A stretch of 64,000 nt of DNA from Bacteroidota bacterium (lineage in GTDB: Bacteria; Bacteroidota; Bacteroidia; NS11-12g; UBA955), in the NCBI GenBank assembly GCA_963169345.1, contig CAUJCT010000048.1, positions 1 through 64,000 on the forward strand, written 5' to 3'. The first letter of the stretch is position 1. The number at the start of each line of letters is the position of its first letter. The position numbers and the translations under genes are program-made. Positions 10,100-21,066 of the stretch are shown here, piece after piece. The notes beneath the pieces are model-generated. The model was not told the DNA's origin. It did no database searches and saw nothing but the letters and a program-made list of their open reading frames with translations.

Positions 10100-12364
10100 T
10101 CAAATCCCTAAATCGAGATTTTTCCCTTCAGGTGAACCGAACTCGTCTACGTCCCCTCCCGTTCCAAAATCACTGCATCTGAATTCAATACTTAATTCAT
10201 GTTGTGGTGGATCAATTGGCAATAATCTTATATCCAGTTTGGGGTCTGCTTTAGCCTTCTTTATAAAATAGGCAAATATTGGAAGTGCAGCATGAGCACC
10301 CTGACCATAAGCTGTATTTCTAAATCTGACTTTACGACTATCACAACCCACCCAGGTAGCACAAACTAAATCTTTAGTGACAGCCATAAACCATCCATCA
10401 CTGTTACTTTGTGTAGTTCCGGTTTTACCTCCAATCCATCCTTCCACACCGTATTTGTATCTTAATCTCTGACCGGTACCATACTGAACCACACCCTGAA
10501 GCAACTGACACATTACATACGCTTTTTCTTCTGTCATTATTTGCTTGATATTTGTTGGAGCAAATTCTGCCAGAATATTGCCATTCTTATCTTCTATGCG
10601 GGTCAAATAGGTTGGTTCAATCCAATAACCTTTATTAGCAAATGTGCTGAACGCTCCTGCCATATCGAATGGAGAAATATCAGTTACACCTAAACAAATA
10701 GAAGGATAAGGATCCAGTTTAGCCGAATCGATACCCATTTTTCTTACAAAATCCACCACATTGGCCGGAGCATGTTCTCCCATGGCATGTAAAACCTGCG
10801 CCACTATACAGTTAGTTGAAGTAGCAAGACCTCTGTACATATTCATTGAACCTCCATAAGATCCATCGCTGTTGCTGACTCTCCAGTTTGGATATGGTGG
10901 TGGAGTATTTGGAAACTGTGTACAAGGCGATAATTTATTATCAATGGCTAAAGCATATACAAATGGTTTAAAAGTTGAACCAACTTGCCTTCCAGCGCTT
11001 TTATTGACATGATCGTACTGAAAGTAATGGTGATTTATTCCTCCTACCCAGGCTTTCACCTGACCAGTTGAAGGCTGTATGGCTATAAATCCAGTGTGAA
11101 GAAAACGCTTCATATACTTGATTGAATCCAAAGGACTCATCATCGTATCCACATCGCCATTCCAGGAAAAAACAGTCATCTTAACTTTTGTTCTGCATGC
11201 CCGCATGATTTTAGTTGTGTCTTTTCCATATACTTCTTTCAAGGCAGCATAACGAGGAGTCTTTTTTAATTCCTGAACAGGGTAGTTAGGCAATACCTTC
11301 CAGTTTTCGTCTCTCCATGGCTCTTTATTTCCCCAGGATTTATCAAACTGCCCCTGTAAGTCTTTTAAATGCGTTGCTGCAGCTTGCTCTGCGTAAGTTT
11401 GTAATTTATAATTTATAGTGGTGTAAATCTTTAATCCATCTTTGTATAGGTTATACGACTCTCCATTAGGTTTTTTATGTTCCTTACACCATTTCATCAA
11501 ATCCTTCTTTAACCATTCTCGGAAATATACCGCCGGACCATCGTTGTGGTCTTCGTACTGATAATCCAAAACTATTGCCTGAGTTTTCAGTTTCTCCAGA
11601 TCTTCTTTACTCAAATCCTTATTTCGGAGTTTATCCCAGTTTCTGATCATCTGACCAATCACAACATTTCGTCTGTTCATCGAATTATTTGGATTGCGTT
11701 TAGGATTGTATGCACTGATTGCTTTAAGCATCCCTACCAAAACTGCACATTCTTCAACCTTCAGATCTTTTGGCTCTTTATTGAAAAACTCTTTAGCCGC
11801 TGACTTTACGCCATATGAACTACCTGAAAATTGAACTGTATTTAAATACATAGTGGCAATTTCCTCTTTAGTATATCGTCTTTCCAATCTGACTGCAATA
11901 ACCCATTCTTTTAATTTTTGAGCTAAACGAACCACTACATTAGGTCTGTGCCCATTGTCGTAATGAAACAAGTTTTTGGCTAACTGCTGTGTTATTGTAG
12001 ATGCACCACCTGAAGACCCCAAACGCAAAACTGCTCCAACTAAACGCTGAGCATCAATTCCCGAATGATCATAAAATCGCTCATCTTCAGTCGAAATAAG
12101 TGCATCAAACATCTGAACCGGAATTTCGTTGTACCCTAAGTATGATCTTTTCTGGATAAAGTACTGTCCCAGTAAAACGCCATCTTCACTGTATAATTCA
12201 CTTGCCAAAGCGCTTCTCGGATTTTCAAGTTCTTCTATGTCTGGCATTGAACCTAAAATACCAAAATTAACAAGTATGAAAAATACTGGAATGAAAAGGA
12301 GAAAATACAAATAGTATTTCCAGAATTTCTTTATAAACGATTGTTCCGTTTGCTGCTTACCCAT
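10100..12364 (-). CDS. bifunctional penicillin-binding protein 1A-type (GT51 transglycosylase + transpeptidase)
   Basis: ALISTEDERFYDHSGID...GGASTITQQLAKN (GT51); GRQVGSTFKPFVYALA and GGKTGTTQSNSDGWFMAVT (PBP SxN/KTG motifs). Confidence 0.93.
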   Translation of the reverse strand: MGKQQTEQSFIKKFWKYYLYFLLFIPVFFILVNFGILGSMPDIEELENPRSALASELYSEDGVLLGQYFIQKRSYLGYNEIPVQMFDALISTEDERFYDHSGIDAQRLVGAVLRLGSSGGASTITQQLAKNLFHYDNGHRPNVVVRLAQKLKEWVIAVRLERRYTKEEIATMYLNTVQFSGSSYGVKSAAKEFFNKEPKDLKVEECAVLVGMLKAISAYNPKRNPNNSMNRRNVVIGQMIRNWDKLRNKDLSKEDLEKLKTQAIVLDYQYEDHNDGPAVYFREWLKKDLMKWCKEHKKPNGESYNLYKDGLKIYTTINYKLQTYAEQAAATHLKDLQGQFDKSWGNKEPWRDENWKVLPNYPVQELKKTPRYAALKEVYGKDTTKIMRACRTKVKMTVFSWNGDVDTMMSPLDSIKYMKRFLHTGFIAIQPSTGQVKAWVGGINHHYFQYDHVNKSAGRQVGSTFKPFVYALAIDNKLSPCTQFPNTPPPYPNWRVSNSDGSYGGSMNMYRGLATSTNCIVAQVLHAMGEHAPANVVDFVRKMGIDSAKLDPYPSICLGVTDISPFDMAGAFSTFANKGYWIEPTYLTRIEDKNGNILAEFAPTNIKQIMTEEKAYVMCQLLQGVVQYGTGQRLRYKYGVEGWIGGKTGTTQSNSDGWFMAVTKDLVCATWVGCDSRKVRFRNTAYGQGAHAALPIFAYFIKKAKADPKLDIRLLPIDPPQHELSIEFRCSDFGTGGDVDEFGSPEGKNLDLGI

Positions 12365-12375
12365 TTGTGCTGCGC

Positions 12376-15009
12376 TTAATTCTTATAGTATGATTTGTAG
12401 AATAATATATAATCGCTAAGTACTTTGTCGCTGATTAGTACAGAGAAATTTTCTTTGCTTATTACCATATGGTCATCTGTGTTGACTGATTTTATTTCAT
12501 CAAGAAATTTCTTATCTGCAGTTATTTCCTTGAGATAGGCTTTCACAGCTTCGAGTGATTTGAAATTATTGACAATTAAAATTTGTGACTGGTCGCCAAG
12601 TAATGAGGTGGTTACCCTTAAACCGTCACTGCCATGGTAAGTTTTGTTGTAATTGATAAATGCTAATTTTAGTTGAGTCATATCAACTCCTTTAGGCACT
12701 ATTAATATATAAAAATGATCAGATGCTGCATTGTAATTGTATTTACCAGAACCTGAGCTAACCTTTACTTCACCGGTTTTTACTTTTATAAGTTCTATTG
12801 TCTTAAGACATTCTTTAGCAATATCTGAATTAGGATAATTTTCAACTATTGCTTCAAGTTTTGACCTGAAAACTTTCAGCTCTCCGGTCTTGCCTATTAT
12901 AAGAGCATCGATATAATCGAAGTTAACCTGCAGCGGACTACCCGGAAATCTGCTGTCATGTTCTTTCTTCTGATTTAAAGCTTCAGGATAATTACCCGCT
13001 TTATAGGCATTGAAACATTTCTGATAAATTTTTTCAACTTCATTGTCAACTTTTACCAGTTTGCTGGAGTCAATTCCTTTGTTTTCTAAAACATTTAAGA
13101 AATTACTGTTCGAGTCAACAGCCTTAATCAATCCTATATAATACTTCGCTTTCTCTTCATTTTTCAAATCGCGGTAAATTCTTGCGAGTAAATACCATGA
13201 ATTAATTTCATACTTGCTCTTTGGATATTTTCTATTCAATTCCTCCAGCATGCCTTTCGCCTTATCATATTCTTTTAAATTTTGATAATAAACATTGGCT
13301 CCAAGAAAATAAGATTCAGAAATTTCATCCATCATCTTTTGCTTTTCGGCTTGAGTAAATGGAATATTGGTATAGTATTTTTTTCTCTCTTCAGGTGCTT
13401 TGCTAATAATCCCTTCCTTTATCACACTTCCTTTATCATTTTTGGTTTGCTCATCGTCTATTTTCTTCCAGACTTCTTTTTGTCTGTTGCTGGCTATACC
13501 CCAAAAATCAGTCAATTCAAAAGTCCCCCAGATTCTCTGAAAATTCTGTATACCTTTGTTTTTTGCAGCCATATTGTAAAATGGGAAGCTTCCACTGACA
13601 GTTGTAGACGGTTGCTGCATACTCAAATTATTCTGCTGTTGCTTGCGAATTTCCTCCATCTGCTTCTCCTTTTCAACCCTGTCCTTTTCTTCTCTAATTA
13701 ATTTGTCAATTGTCTTTTCTCTTAATTTCTCATCATTGGATAATCGCAACAAACTATCTTTCTCCTTGATATTGACCAGATGTTTGATAAGTTCGTTTAG
13801 CACCAGATTTTTCTCCTGAACCAACTCAAAATTAGGATTGGATTTATCAATTGTTCTTGCGGCGCTATCGTAATAGAGCTGAGCGTTCTCATAGTCCTGA
13901 TATCTAAAATACAAATCTGCCAAAGCAAGATAGGCATTACTTTTTATTGCCAGATCAGATGATTTGCTTCTAAGTGCATTGGTGTACTCAGCTATAGCGC
14001 CTCTGTCATTTTTATCCGCTATTTCAAGATTGCCGAGCTCATAATAGATCTGATCAAAATAGTCGATATTTTTATCATCTCTCAACATGTCCCTTAAAAC
14101 CATTTTGGCATTCTTAACCTCAGAACGATTTTTAAGATTAATCGCTTTAGCCATGTTGAGCTTGGCATTGAATGCGAATTCATAAGGAGGATTGAGTTTA
14201 ATGACTTTCTTATACCTTTCAAGAGCTTGAGGGTTTTGCTTAGTTAAAGCATACAATTGCGCCAAAACAAAATTGTAGCGAATCTTCTGCATTTTGTTCT
14301 TAATTTTTGGAATAGCTTCTTCCAATAATTTTATTGCTCCTGGATATTTGCCCTGTTTGATGTTTACTGCCGCCCCAGCTATATCCAGCTGCGTCTTTAA
14401 TTTTTCAGGAAATTCCTTTTTACTGTTGAGTTTGGTGTATAGAGCTTCTGCATCTTCAAATTTCTCTTGCAGAATATAAGTGACAAGAATGTTTATTTCA
14501 GCTTGTTTAGCAGGTAGTGATTTTTTAAAAGTCCCTGCCACATATTCATAAACTTCAATTGCCGAATAAAAATCACCCTTGAATAAATGAGCATCACCCA
14601 TTAAAAGATAGCTATCGTCTACCCATTTGCTTTTAGAATGCCTCTCAATAATATGAGAACATTTCTTCAGCACTTCATCCATCTTTGTTGCATTGCCTTT
14701 TAAATCGGCTGGCGTCGGAATTGGATAAAGAGCTAATACATTTTTATAATTGTCTTTAAATGCAATAAGCGATTCCTCCCTGATATCTGAAATCATCAGG
14801 TTGGCGTTATAATAATAGTTGTAGTGAGAAACACTGTTATGCCATTGTCTGGATAGCCAACTTTGAGCCATCAAATTTTGCGCAAGAAGCAGCAGAATTA
14901 CACTGAGTTTTTTTGTACTAAACAATTTTATTCTTCGGTTAAAACCTATTAACTTTGAAAACGCAAATTTATTATTTGTGGACCATTTTTTTACATGGAG
15001 CGTAAACAA
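12376..15009 (-). CDS. TPR-rich protein, likely PorW/SprE-like T9SS/gliding component (true start probably downstream of the annotated ATG)
   Basis: QSWLSRQWHNSVSHYNYYYNANLMISD...KDNYKNVLALYPIPTPADLKGNATKMDEVLKKCSHIIERHSKSKWVDDSYLLMGDAHLFKGDFYSAIEVYEYV resembles the SprE/PorW N-terminus; multiple TPRs. Confidence 0.65.
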   Translation of the reverse strand: MFTLHVKKWSTNNKFAFSKLIGFNRRIKLFSTKKLSVILLLLAQNLMAQSWLSRQWHNSVSHYNYYYNANLMISDIREESLIAFKDNYKNVLALYPIPTPADLKGNATKMDEVLKKCSHIIERHSKSKWVDDSYLLMGDAHLFKGDFYSAIEVYEYVAGTFKKSLPAKQAEINILVTYILQEKFEDAEALYTKLNSKKEFPEKLKTQLDIAGAAVNIKQGKYPGAIKLLEEAIPKIKNKMQKIRYNFVLAQLYALTKQNPQALERYKKVIKLNPPYEFAFNAKLNMAKAINLKNRSEVKNAKMVLRDMLRDDKNIDYFDQIYYELGNLEIADKNDRGAIAEYTNALRSKSSDLAIKSNAYLALADLYFRYQDYENAQLYYDSAARTIDKSNPNFELVQEKNLVLNELIKHLVNIKEKDSLLRLSNDEKLREKTIDKLIREEKDRVEKEKQMEEIRKQQQNNLSMQQPSTTVSGSFPFYNMAAKNKGIQNFQRIWGTFELTDFWGIASNRQKEVWKKIDDEQTKNDKGSVIKEGIISKAPEERKKYYTNIPFTQAEKQKMMDEISESYFLGANVYYQNLKEYDKAKGMLEELNRKYPKSKYEINSWYLLARIYRDLKNEEKAKYYIGLIKAVDSNSNFLNVLENKGIDSSKLVKVDNEVEKIYQKCFNAYKAGNYPEALNQKKEHDSRFPGSPLQVNFDYIDALIIGKTGELKVFRSKLEAIVENYPNSDIAKECLKTIELIKVKTGEVKVSSGSGKYNYNAASDHFYILIVPKGVDMTQLKLAFINYNKTYHGSDGLRVTTSLLGDQSQILIVNNFKSLEAVKAYLKEITADKKFLDEIKSVNTDDHMVISKENFSVLISDKVLSDYILFYKSYYKN

Positions 15010-15870
15010 AACAGGCGAAAGTTACTCAAAAAACTCAAAAACAGATACAGGTTGCTCATTATTAATGAAACCAACCTGCAGGAAAAGACGTCTTTAAGTC
15101 TAACGCCATCCAACGTTTTACTAATTGGTTCAGCAGGTCTTTTAATATTTTCCCTTATAAGCTGGGGTATCTACACTTTGTTTCCGGGTGTAAAAGATTA
15201 CGCACCAGGATACAGCCAGACATTTGATGGTAAAATGAAAAATGAAGTTTTACGCAAAATCAGTACTCTGGAAAGTGAGCTGGAAATGTCCAAGAAAAGG
15301 GAAATTGCTATGAAACAAATCATCAGTGGTGAGGATGTAACAGCATACGATATTCCTTATAAGGCCGACAAAGGCAGAGATAAAGAAATTGCCGTCAACG
15401 AAAATAAAGCTGAAAGCGAAGTAAAACCAAAAGAAAGCAGAAGTACAGCACCAATTGCATCGACCGGTTCAGTTGGCATAGATGAAAGCGATGATCTGGA
15501 TAACGACTTTTTGTTTTTTACACCACTAAAAGGCAGTGTCTCAAATGCATTTAATAACCGAACTCACCCTTCTATCGATATAGTTCCTGTTATTGATGAA
15601 ACGGTTAAAGCAACAATGGATGGGACAGTTATTTTTAGCGGATGGACACCTGAATACGGTTATATCATTTCTGTACAGCATCAAAACAACTGGCTTTCCA
15701 TTTATAAATACAATGCGGCTGTATACAAAGAATTAGGCTCTTATGTGAAAGCCGGTGAAACGATTGGTGTTATAGGCTATGTAGACAAAGACAACCCAAA
15801 GAAGCAACTGCGATTTGAACTTTGGCACAATGGTGTAGCTGTCAATCCTTTAAATTACATTGTTTTTTAA
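14995..15870 (+). CDS. M23-family peptidoglycan peptidase (membrane-anchored)
   Basis: TM segment plus TPLKGSVSNAFNNRTHPSIDIVPVIDETVKATMDGTVIFSGWTPEYGYIISVQHQNNWLSIYKYN...LRFELWHNGVAVNPLNYI. Confidence 0.85.
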   Translation: MERKQNRRKLLKKLKNRYRLLIINETNLQEKTSLSLTPSNVLLIGSAGLLIFSLISWGIYTLFPGVKDYAPGYSQTFDGKMKNEVLRKISTLESELEMSKKREIAMKQIISGEDVTAYDIPYKADKGRDKEIAVNENKAESEVKPKESRSTAPIASTGSVGIDESDDLDNDFLFFTPLKGSVSNAFNNRTHPSIDIVPVIDETVKATMDGTVIFSGWTPEYGYIISVQHQNNWLSIYKYNAAVYKELGSYVKAGETIGVIGYVDKDNPKKQLRFELWHNGVAVNPLNYIVF

Positions 15871-15882
15871 TATACTTGCAAC

Positions 15883-16263
15883 ATGTTGAACAAATCTCCC
15901 AAAAATGAAATCAGCCAGAATTCGGCATTAAATATGATAGGACTAGGCACCGTTATTAAAGGTGACTTAAGTTCTGATGGTGACTTGAGAATTGACGGTA
16001 AAATTGAAGGAAAAGTAATCTCAAAATCCAAAATTGCTATGGGTGCCGGTGCTGAAATTAAAGGAGATGTTAATGCCCGAAGCGCTGATATCTCCGGAAA
16101 GATAGAAGGTGATATTATTATTAGTGAAACGCTATTTTTGCGTTCTTCTGCCAAGATTAATGGCAATATCAGCTCTTCGAAACTGGTTATTGAGAGTGGT
16201 GCCGAATTCAATGGCAATTGCAATATGAACAGCAAATCGACAGGAGCCAAAATCAGCGATTGA
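15883..16263 (+). CDS. bactofilin family protein
   Basis: GTVIKGDLSSDGDLRIDGKIEGKVISKSKIAMGAGAEIKGDVNARSADISGKIEGDI (beta-helix bactofilin repeat). Confidence 0.9.
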   Translation: MLNKSPKNEISQNSALNMIGLGTVIKGDLSSDGDLRIDGKIEGKVISKSKIAMGAGAEIKGDVNARSADISGKIEGDIIISETLFLRSSAKINGNISSSKLVIESGAEFNGNCNMNSKSTGAKISD

Positions 16264-16466
16264 AACCAAGAAAACCACTACCGGATTATGCCAGATACTC
16301 AGGTTTAGGTTTGCAAATGGCCGCCTTTATTGTGATATGCACTTTTGCCGGCAGATATATTGATAAATTTCAGATTGTCCGATTTCCTCTTTTTACCATC
16401 ATCGGCATAATGTTTGGCGTTTTCGGAGCAATGTATTACATGATAAAACAAATAAAAGACAAGTGA
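16260..16466 (+). CDS. atpZ: AtpZ/AtpI-like protein (probable TTG start at 16260)
   Basis: YARYSGLGLQMAAFIVICTFAGRYIDKF...MFGVFGAMYYMIKQ; start of ATP synthase operon. Confidence 0.8.
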   Translation: MKPRKPLPDYARYSGLGLQMAAFIVICTFAGRYIDKFQIVRFPLFTIIGIMFGVFGAMYYMIKQIKDK

Positions 16467-16867
16467 AGAGTTATTTAAACTTCGTTTATGCCCTTATTGC
16501 ACAGTTAGCAATAGTTTGGTTAGTACCGGCTTTGACAAAAGGGATGGAGGATAAAATAATCCTGTCGGCTGTTTTGATTATTTTTTGTGCCATTTTTATT
16601 CTTGGAGCCCGTAAAATAAGCCATTCTTTAAAGGTATCTCAGTCGCAGTTCAATGCAAAATATTTTGGGTCCATGGGACTAAGAATTGTTGTTGCCCTGT
16701 TTTCTATTGCCATATACCTAAAAATCAGCACAATAGTCAATAAAGCCGGAGCTATATTTTTGTTAATATCATATTTTGTCTACATGGGTTTTGAAATTAA
16801 GATTATCCTTCATAAATTGCGCCTCGATTCAGAAAAATCACAAAATACTGATGATGCCCGAAAATAA
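16463..16867 (+). CDS. small multi-TM protein at the AtpI position of the ATP synthase operon
   Basis: 134 aa hydrophobic protein between atpZ and atpB. Confidence 0.6.
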   Translation: MKSYLNFVYALIAQLAIVWLVPALTKGMEDKIILSAVLIIFCAIFILGARKISHSLKVSQSQFNAKYFGSMGLRIVVALFSIAIYLKISTIVNKAGAIFLLISYFVYMGFEIKIILHKLRLDSEKSQNTDDARK

Positions 16868-18041
16868 AGGACTTCCCGTTTTTCAAAGAATACAATTTTT
16901 GTTTCTTTTAATCATTTTTACGCTTTTTTCATTTCAAAATGTGAGAGCTAATGGTCACGAAACTGCCTCGGACTCTGTCAGTGTAGCAAATTCAGAACAC
17001 CATGCCAACCACGAAGCTAATCATGAGGGTGCTCATGGTGAAGAAGCTTTCAATCCTGGTAAAATGATTCTCGACCACGTAAAAGATGCTCACGACTGGC
17101 ACATTATGGATATCAATGGTCATGCTGTCAGTGTTCCATTGCCTGTGATTTTATATGACAATGGTCTTCATTTCTTTTCTTCCTCCAAATTCGAACACGG
17201 ACACGCAACTGTTGAAAGCAACGGTAACTTTTATAAACTGCACAATGGCCACATCTTTAAAACAGATGCCAGCGGTGAACTACAGTTAAACGAAAAAGGT
17301 GAAGCTTTAAATGATAAGCCACTTGATCTTTCAATTACAAAAAATGTGTTTGCTTTATTATTAGGCGCGGCTCTTTTACTTATCATATTCTTAAGTGTTG
17401 CCAAATCTTACAAAAAGAGAGGCACTTCAGCTCCAAAAGGATTACAGTCTTTACTGGAACCACTGATTCTTTTCATGAAAGATGAAGTGATTAAGCCATC
17501 TGTTGGTAAGCATTATGCTAAATTTCTTCCATTGTTACTGACCATATTCTTCTTTATCTTCATTAATAACCTGATGGGATTGATTCCAATTTTCCCATTC
17601 GGCGCCAACTTAACTGGAAATATAGCTGTAACCATGGTATTGGCGGTAATAGTCTTCATAGTTGTAAACTTTTCAGGAAACAAACATTACTGGAAACATA
17701 TATTCATGCCGGATGTACCAGTAGGATTATGGGTATTGTTAATTCCAATTGAAATACTGGGAGTAGTATTAAAACCATTTGTATTGATGTTGCGTTTGTT
17801 TGCAAACATCACAGCAGGTCACATCATCATACTTGGTTTCTTCAGTTTGATTTTCATTTTTGGGACAAAGAATGTTGTTGCAGGATACGGATCAGCCGTA
17901 TTTTCAGTAGCTTTCACATTGTTTATGAGTGTCCTTGAACTACTTGTAGCATTCCTGCAGGCATATGTATTCACATTATTAGCTTCTTTGTACATTGGAT
18001 CGGCAACAGAAGAACACCACCACGCAGAAGAACATCATTAA
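16851..18041 (+). CDS. atpB: F0F1 ATP synthase subunit a with His-rich N-terminal extension
   Basis: NLMGLIPIFPFGANLTGNIAVT...LLIPIEILGVVLKPFVLMLRLFANITAGHIIIL; ORF extends upstream to 16776 but the ATG at 16851/16854 is more plausible. Confidence 0.93.
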   Translation: MMPENKGLPVFQRIQFLFLLIIFTLFSFQNVRANGHETASDSVSVANSEHHANHEANHEGAHGEEAFNPGKMILDHVKDAHDWHIMDINGHAVSVPLPVILYDNGLHFFSSSKFEHGHATVESNGNFYKLHNGHIFKTDASGELQLNEKGEALNDKPLDLSITKNVFALLLGAALLLIIFLSVAKSYKKRGTSAPKGLQSLLEPLILFMKDEVIKPSVGKHYAKFLPLLLTIFFFIFINNLMGLIPIFPFGANLTGNIAVTMVLAVIVFIVVNFSGNKHYWKHIFMPDVPVGLWVLLIPIEILGVVLKPFVLMLRLFANITAGHIIILGFFSLIFIFGTKNVVAGYGSAVFSVAFTLFMSVLELLVAFLQAYVFTLLASLYIGSATEEHHHAEEHH

Positions 18042-18067
18042 TCCGTCAATAAAATACAATAAAATAA

Positions 18068-18325
<258 letters not shown>

Positions 18326-18350
18326 TCAATCATATCAGAATAAACGAATT

Positions 18351-18379
18351 GGCAGGGGGTTAACGAAAAACCCCTTGCC
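18351..18379 (+). promoter_or_regulatory. intercistronic hairpin between atpE and atpF
   Basis: GGCAGGGG-gttaacgaaaaa-CCCCTTGCC (one bulge); no T-run directly after it. Confidence 0.6.
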
Positions 18380-18412
18380 TTAAATTAAAAAAAAACATTC
18401 AATAACAATAAA

Positions 18413-18922
18413 ATGGAATTAGTATTACCTGGCGTCGGGTTAACATTCTGGATGGTACTGGTATTCGGTATCCTTCTTTTCATGCTAAAAAAATTCGCAT
18501 GGAAGCCAATCCTGACTGCCTTGAGTGAAAGAGAGAATTCAATTGAAGAAGCTCTTAAATCTGCTGAACAGGCACGCGAACAAATGGCTAAACTTAAAAG
18601 TGACAATGAAGCACTTTACAAAGAAGCCAGAGAAGAACGCGATCAGATTTTAAAAGAAGCTCGTGAGATGAAAGAAAACATCATCAGCGAAGCTAAAAAA
18701 TCTGCTGAAGAAGAAGGTAAGAGAATGATTCAAAAAGCATCTGACGAAATCAATAAGCAAAAAGCCAACGCAATTGCCGAATTGAAAGGTCAGGTGGCTA
18801 GTCTGTCTGTTAATATTGCAGAAAAACTGATCAACAATCAGCTTTCTAACAATGAAGAACAACAGAACATCATTGCTAAACAAGTCAATAATCTGAACAA
18901 CAACCAACAAGCTATCGCTTAA
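18413..18922 (+). CDS. atpF: ATP synthase subunit b
   Basis: position plus TM and coiled-coil FAWKPILTALSERENSIEEALKSAEQAREQMAKLKSDNE. Confidence 0.95.
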   Translation: MELVLPGVGLTFWMVLVFGILLFMLKKFAWKPILTALSERENSIEEALKSAEQAREQMAKLKSDNEALYKEAREERDQILKEAREMKENIISEAKKSAEEEGKRMIQKASDEINKQKANAIAELKGQVASLSVNIAEKLINNQLSNNEEQQNIIAKQVNNLNNNQQAIA

Positions 18923-18923
18923 G

Positions 18924-19463
18924 ATGTCTGAAACAAAGATTTCAAATAGATACGCTCACGCCCTGATGCAACAGGCTAACACCGACAGCAAGCTATCTGC
19001 TGTTGCCGCTGATATGTCAGTCATCAGCGCTACTTGCAAAAACAGCAAGGACCTGCGTAATGCGTTGAAAAATCCAATTATCAACCCAATCCAAAAACAG
19101 AATGCAATTCTGTCCATCTTTTCTAAAACAGATAAGACTACACAGGATTTTCTGAAATTGGTTTGTCAAAGAAACAGAGAAAACTTTCTTCCAGATATTG
19201 CCGAAGCCTTTCTGACATTATACAGAAAAGCTCAAGGTATTGAGAAAGTGCTGGTACAATCAGCCGCTCCAATCAGCGAAAGTGATAAAAAAAGCATTGA
19301 GGCATACGTTCAAAAACATACCGGAGCAAAAGCTATCGAGATGCATACAGAAATCCAGGCTTCCGTAATTGGTGGTCTGGTGATAAAGTTTGGTGACAAT
19401 TTATTGGACACCAGCGTATCCGCTAAACTAAGAAAACTCAAAAAAGAATTAAACATAGCATAA
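18924..19463 (+). CDS. atpH: ATP synthase subunit delta
   Basis: NRYAHALMQQA...VQKHTGAKAIEMHTEIQASVIGGLVIKFGDNLLDTSVSAKLRKLKKEL. Confidence 0.95.
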   Translation: MSETKISNRYAHALMQQANTDSKLSAVAADMSVISATCKNSKDLRNALKNPIINPIQKQNAILSIFSKTDKTTQDFLKLVCQRNRENFLPDIAEAFLTLYRKAQGIEKVLVQSAAPISESDKKSIEAYVQKHTGAKAIEMHTEIQASVIGGLVIKFGDNLLDTSVSAKLRKLKKELNIA

Positions 19464-19475
19464 AAACAATAAGTC

Positions 19476-21056
19476 ATGGCAGAAATAAGACCTGATGAAG
19501 TTTCAGCAATCCTGAAACAACAAATAACAAACTTCAAGACCGAGTCCGAATTGGAACAGGTCGGAACGGTGCTCCAAGTGGGTGACGGTATTGCCCGTAT
19601 CCATGGATTGACTCAAGTACAATCCGGTGAGCTTATCGAATTTGAAAACGGTATGAAAGCTATCGTTCTGAACCTGGAAGAAGACAATATCGGTGCGGTA
19701 TTGTTTGGCAGCAGCACTCAGATTAAAGAAGGTGATACCGTAAGAAGAACTGGTAAAATCGCTTCCATTGAAGTGACTGAAAGCATGCTGGGTCGTGTTA
19801 TCAATACACTTGGTGAACCAGTTGACGGTAAAGGTGCATTGACTGGCGAAAAATACGAAATGCCACTTGAGCGTAAAGCACCGGGTGTGTTGTTCCGTGA
19901 ACCGGTTAAAGAACCACTTCAAACTGGTATCAAGGCTATTGACGCTATGATTCCAATCGGTAGAGGTCAGCGTGAGTTGATCATTGGTGACCGTCAGACT
20001 GGTAAAACAGCTGTGGCTATCGATACCATTATCAATCAAAAAGAATTTTACGACAAAGGTCAACCGGTATATTGTATCTACGTTGCAGTAGGTCAGAAAG
20101 AATCTACTGTTAAACAAGTAGTGAAAACTTTGGAAGAAAAAGGTGCAATGCCATATACAGTGGTAGTTTCTGCTCCGGCTTCATCTCCAGCTCCATTGCA
20201 GTTCTTTGCTCCAATGGCTGGTGCTGCTATCGGTGAATTTTTCCGCGACAGAGGTCTTCCTGCTCTTATCGTTTATGATGACCTTTCTAAACAAGCTGTA
20301 GCTTATCGTGAGGTTTCATTGTTGTTGAGACGTCCACCGGGCCGTGAGGCTTATCCGGGTGACGTATTCTATCTTCACAGCCGTTTGCTTGAAAGAGCAT
20401 GTAAATTGAATGCTTCTGATTCAATCACAGCTAACATGAACGACTTGCCTCCATCATTGAAAGGTAAAGTTAAAGGCGGTGGATCATTGACTGCATTGCC
20501 AATTATCGAAACTCAGGCAGGTGACGTTTCTGCTTATATTCCAACCAACGTAATTTCGATTACAGATGGTCAGATTTTCCTTGAATCGAACTTGTTTAAC
20601 AGTGGTGTTCGTCCAGCTATCAACGTTGGTATCTCTGTATCACGTGTGGGTGGTAACGCTCAGATTAAATCAATGAAAAAAGTGGCCGGTACATTGAAAC
20701 TCGACCAAGCTCAGTACAGAGAATTGGAAGCTTTCGCAAAATTCGGTTCTGACCTCGATGCTGCAACCAAATCGGTTCTGGAAAAAGGTTCAAGAAACGT
20801 GGAAGTATTGAAACAAGGTCAATATTCACCATTCAGAGTAGAGCAACAGGTAGCTATCATTTACTTGGGTACTAAAGGTTTGTTGAACTCTATTCCTGTA
20901 AACAAAGTGCGTGAGTTTGAAGCTGAATACCTTCAGGTGCTTGAAAGCAAACACAAAGATGTATTAAACAGTCTTGCTTCAGGTAAAATTGAAGACAGCA
21001 TTACTTCTGTTTTAGAAGAGGTTGCAAAACAAGTAGGAAATAATTACAAAGCTTAA
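19476..21056 (+). CDS. atpA: ATP synthase subunit alpha
   Basis: [62 protein letters not shown]. Confidence 0.99.
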   Translation: MAEIRPDEVSAILKQQITNFKTESELEQVGTVLQVGDGIARIHGLTQVQSGELIEFENGMKAIVLNLEEDNIGAVLFGSSTQIKEGDTVRRTGKIASIEVTESMLGRVINTLGEPVDGKGALTGEKYEMPLERKAPGVLFREPVKEPLQTGIKAIDAMIPIGRGQRELIIGDRQTGKTAVAIDTIINQKEFYDKGQPVYCIYVAVGQKESTVKQVVKTLEEKGAMPYTVVVSAPASSPAPLQFFAPMAGAAIGEFFRDRGLPALIVYDDLSKQAVAYREVSLLLRRPPGREAYPGDVFYLHSRLLERACKLNASDSITANMNDLPPSLKGKVKGGGSLTALPIIETQAGDVSAYIPTNVISITDGQIFLESNLFNSGVRPAINVGISVSRVGGNAQIKSMKKVAGTLKLDQAQYRELEAFAKFGSDLDAATKSVLEKGSRNVEVLKQGQYSPFRVEQQVAIIYLGTKGLLNSIPVNKVREFEAEYLQVLESKHKDVLNSLASGKIEDSITSVLEEVAKQVGNNYKA

Positions 21057-21066
21057 TCCATTTTAA

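Noticed and set aside
19503-20117. 204-aa minus-strand ORF antisense to atpA
   Set aside because: Shadow ORF opposite a highly conserved gene; low-complexity Phe/Thr/Asn composition, no recognisable domain.
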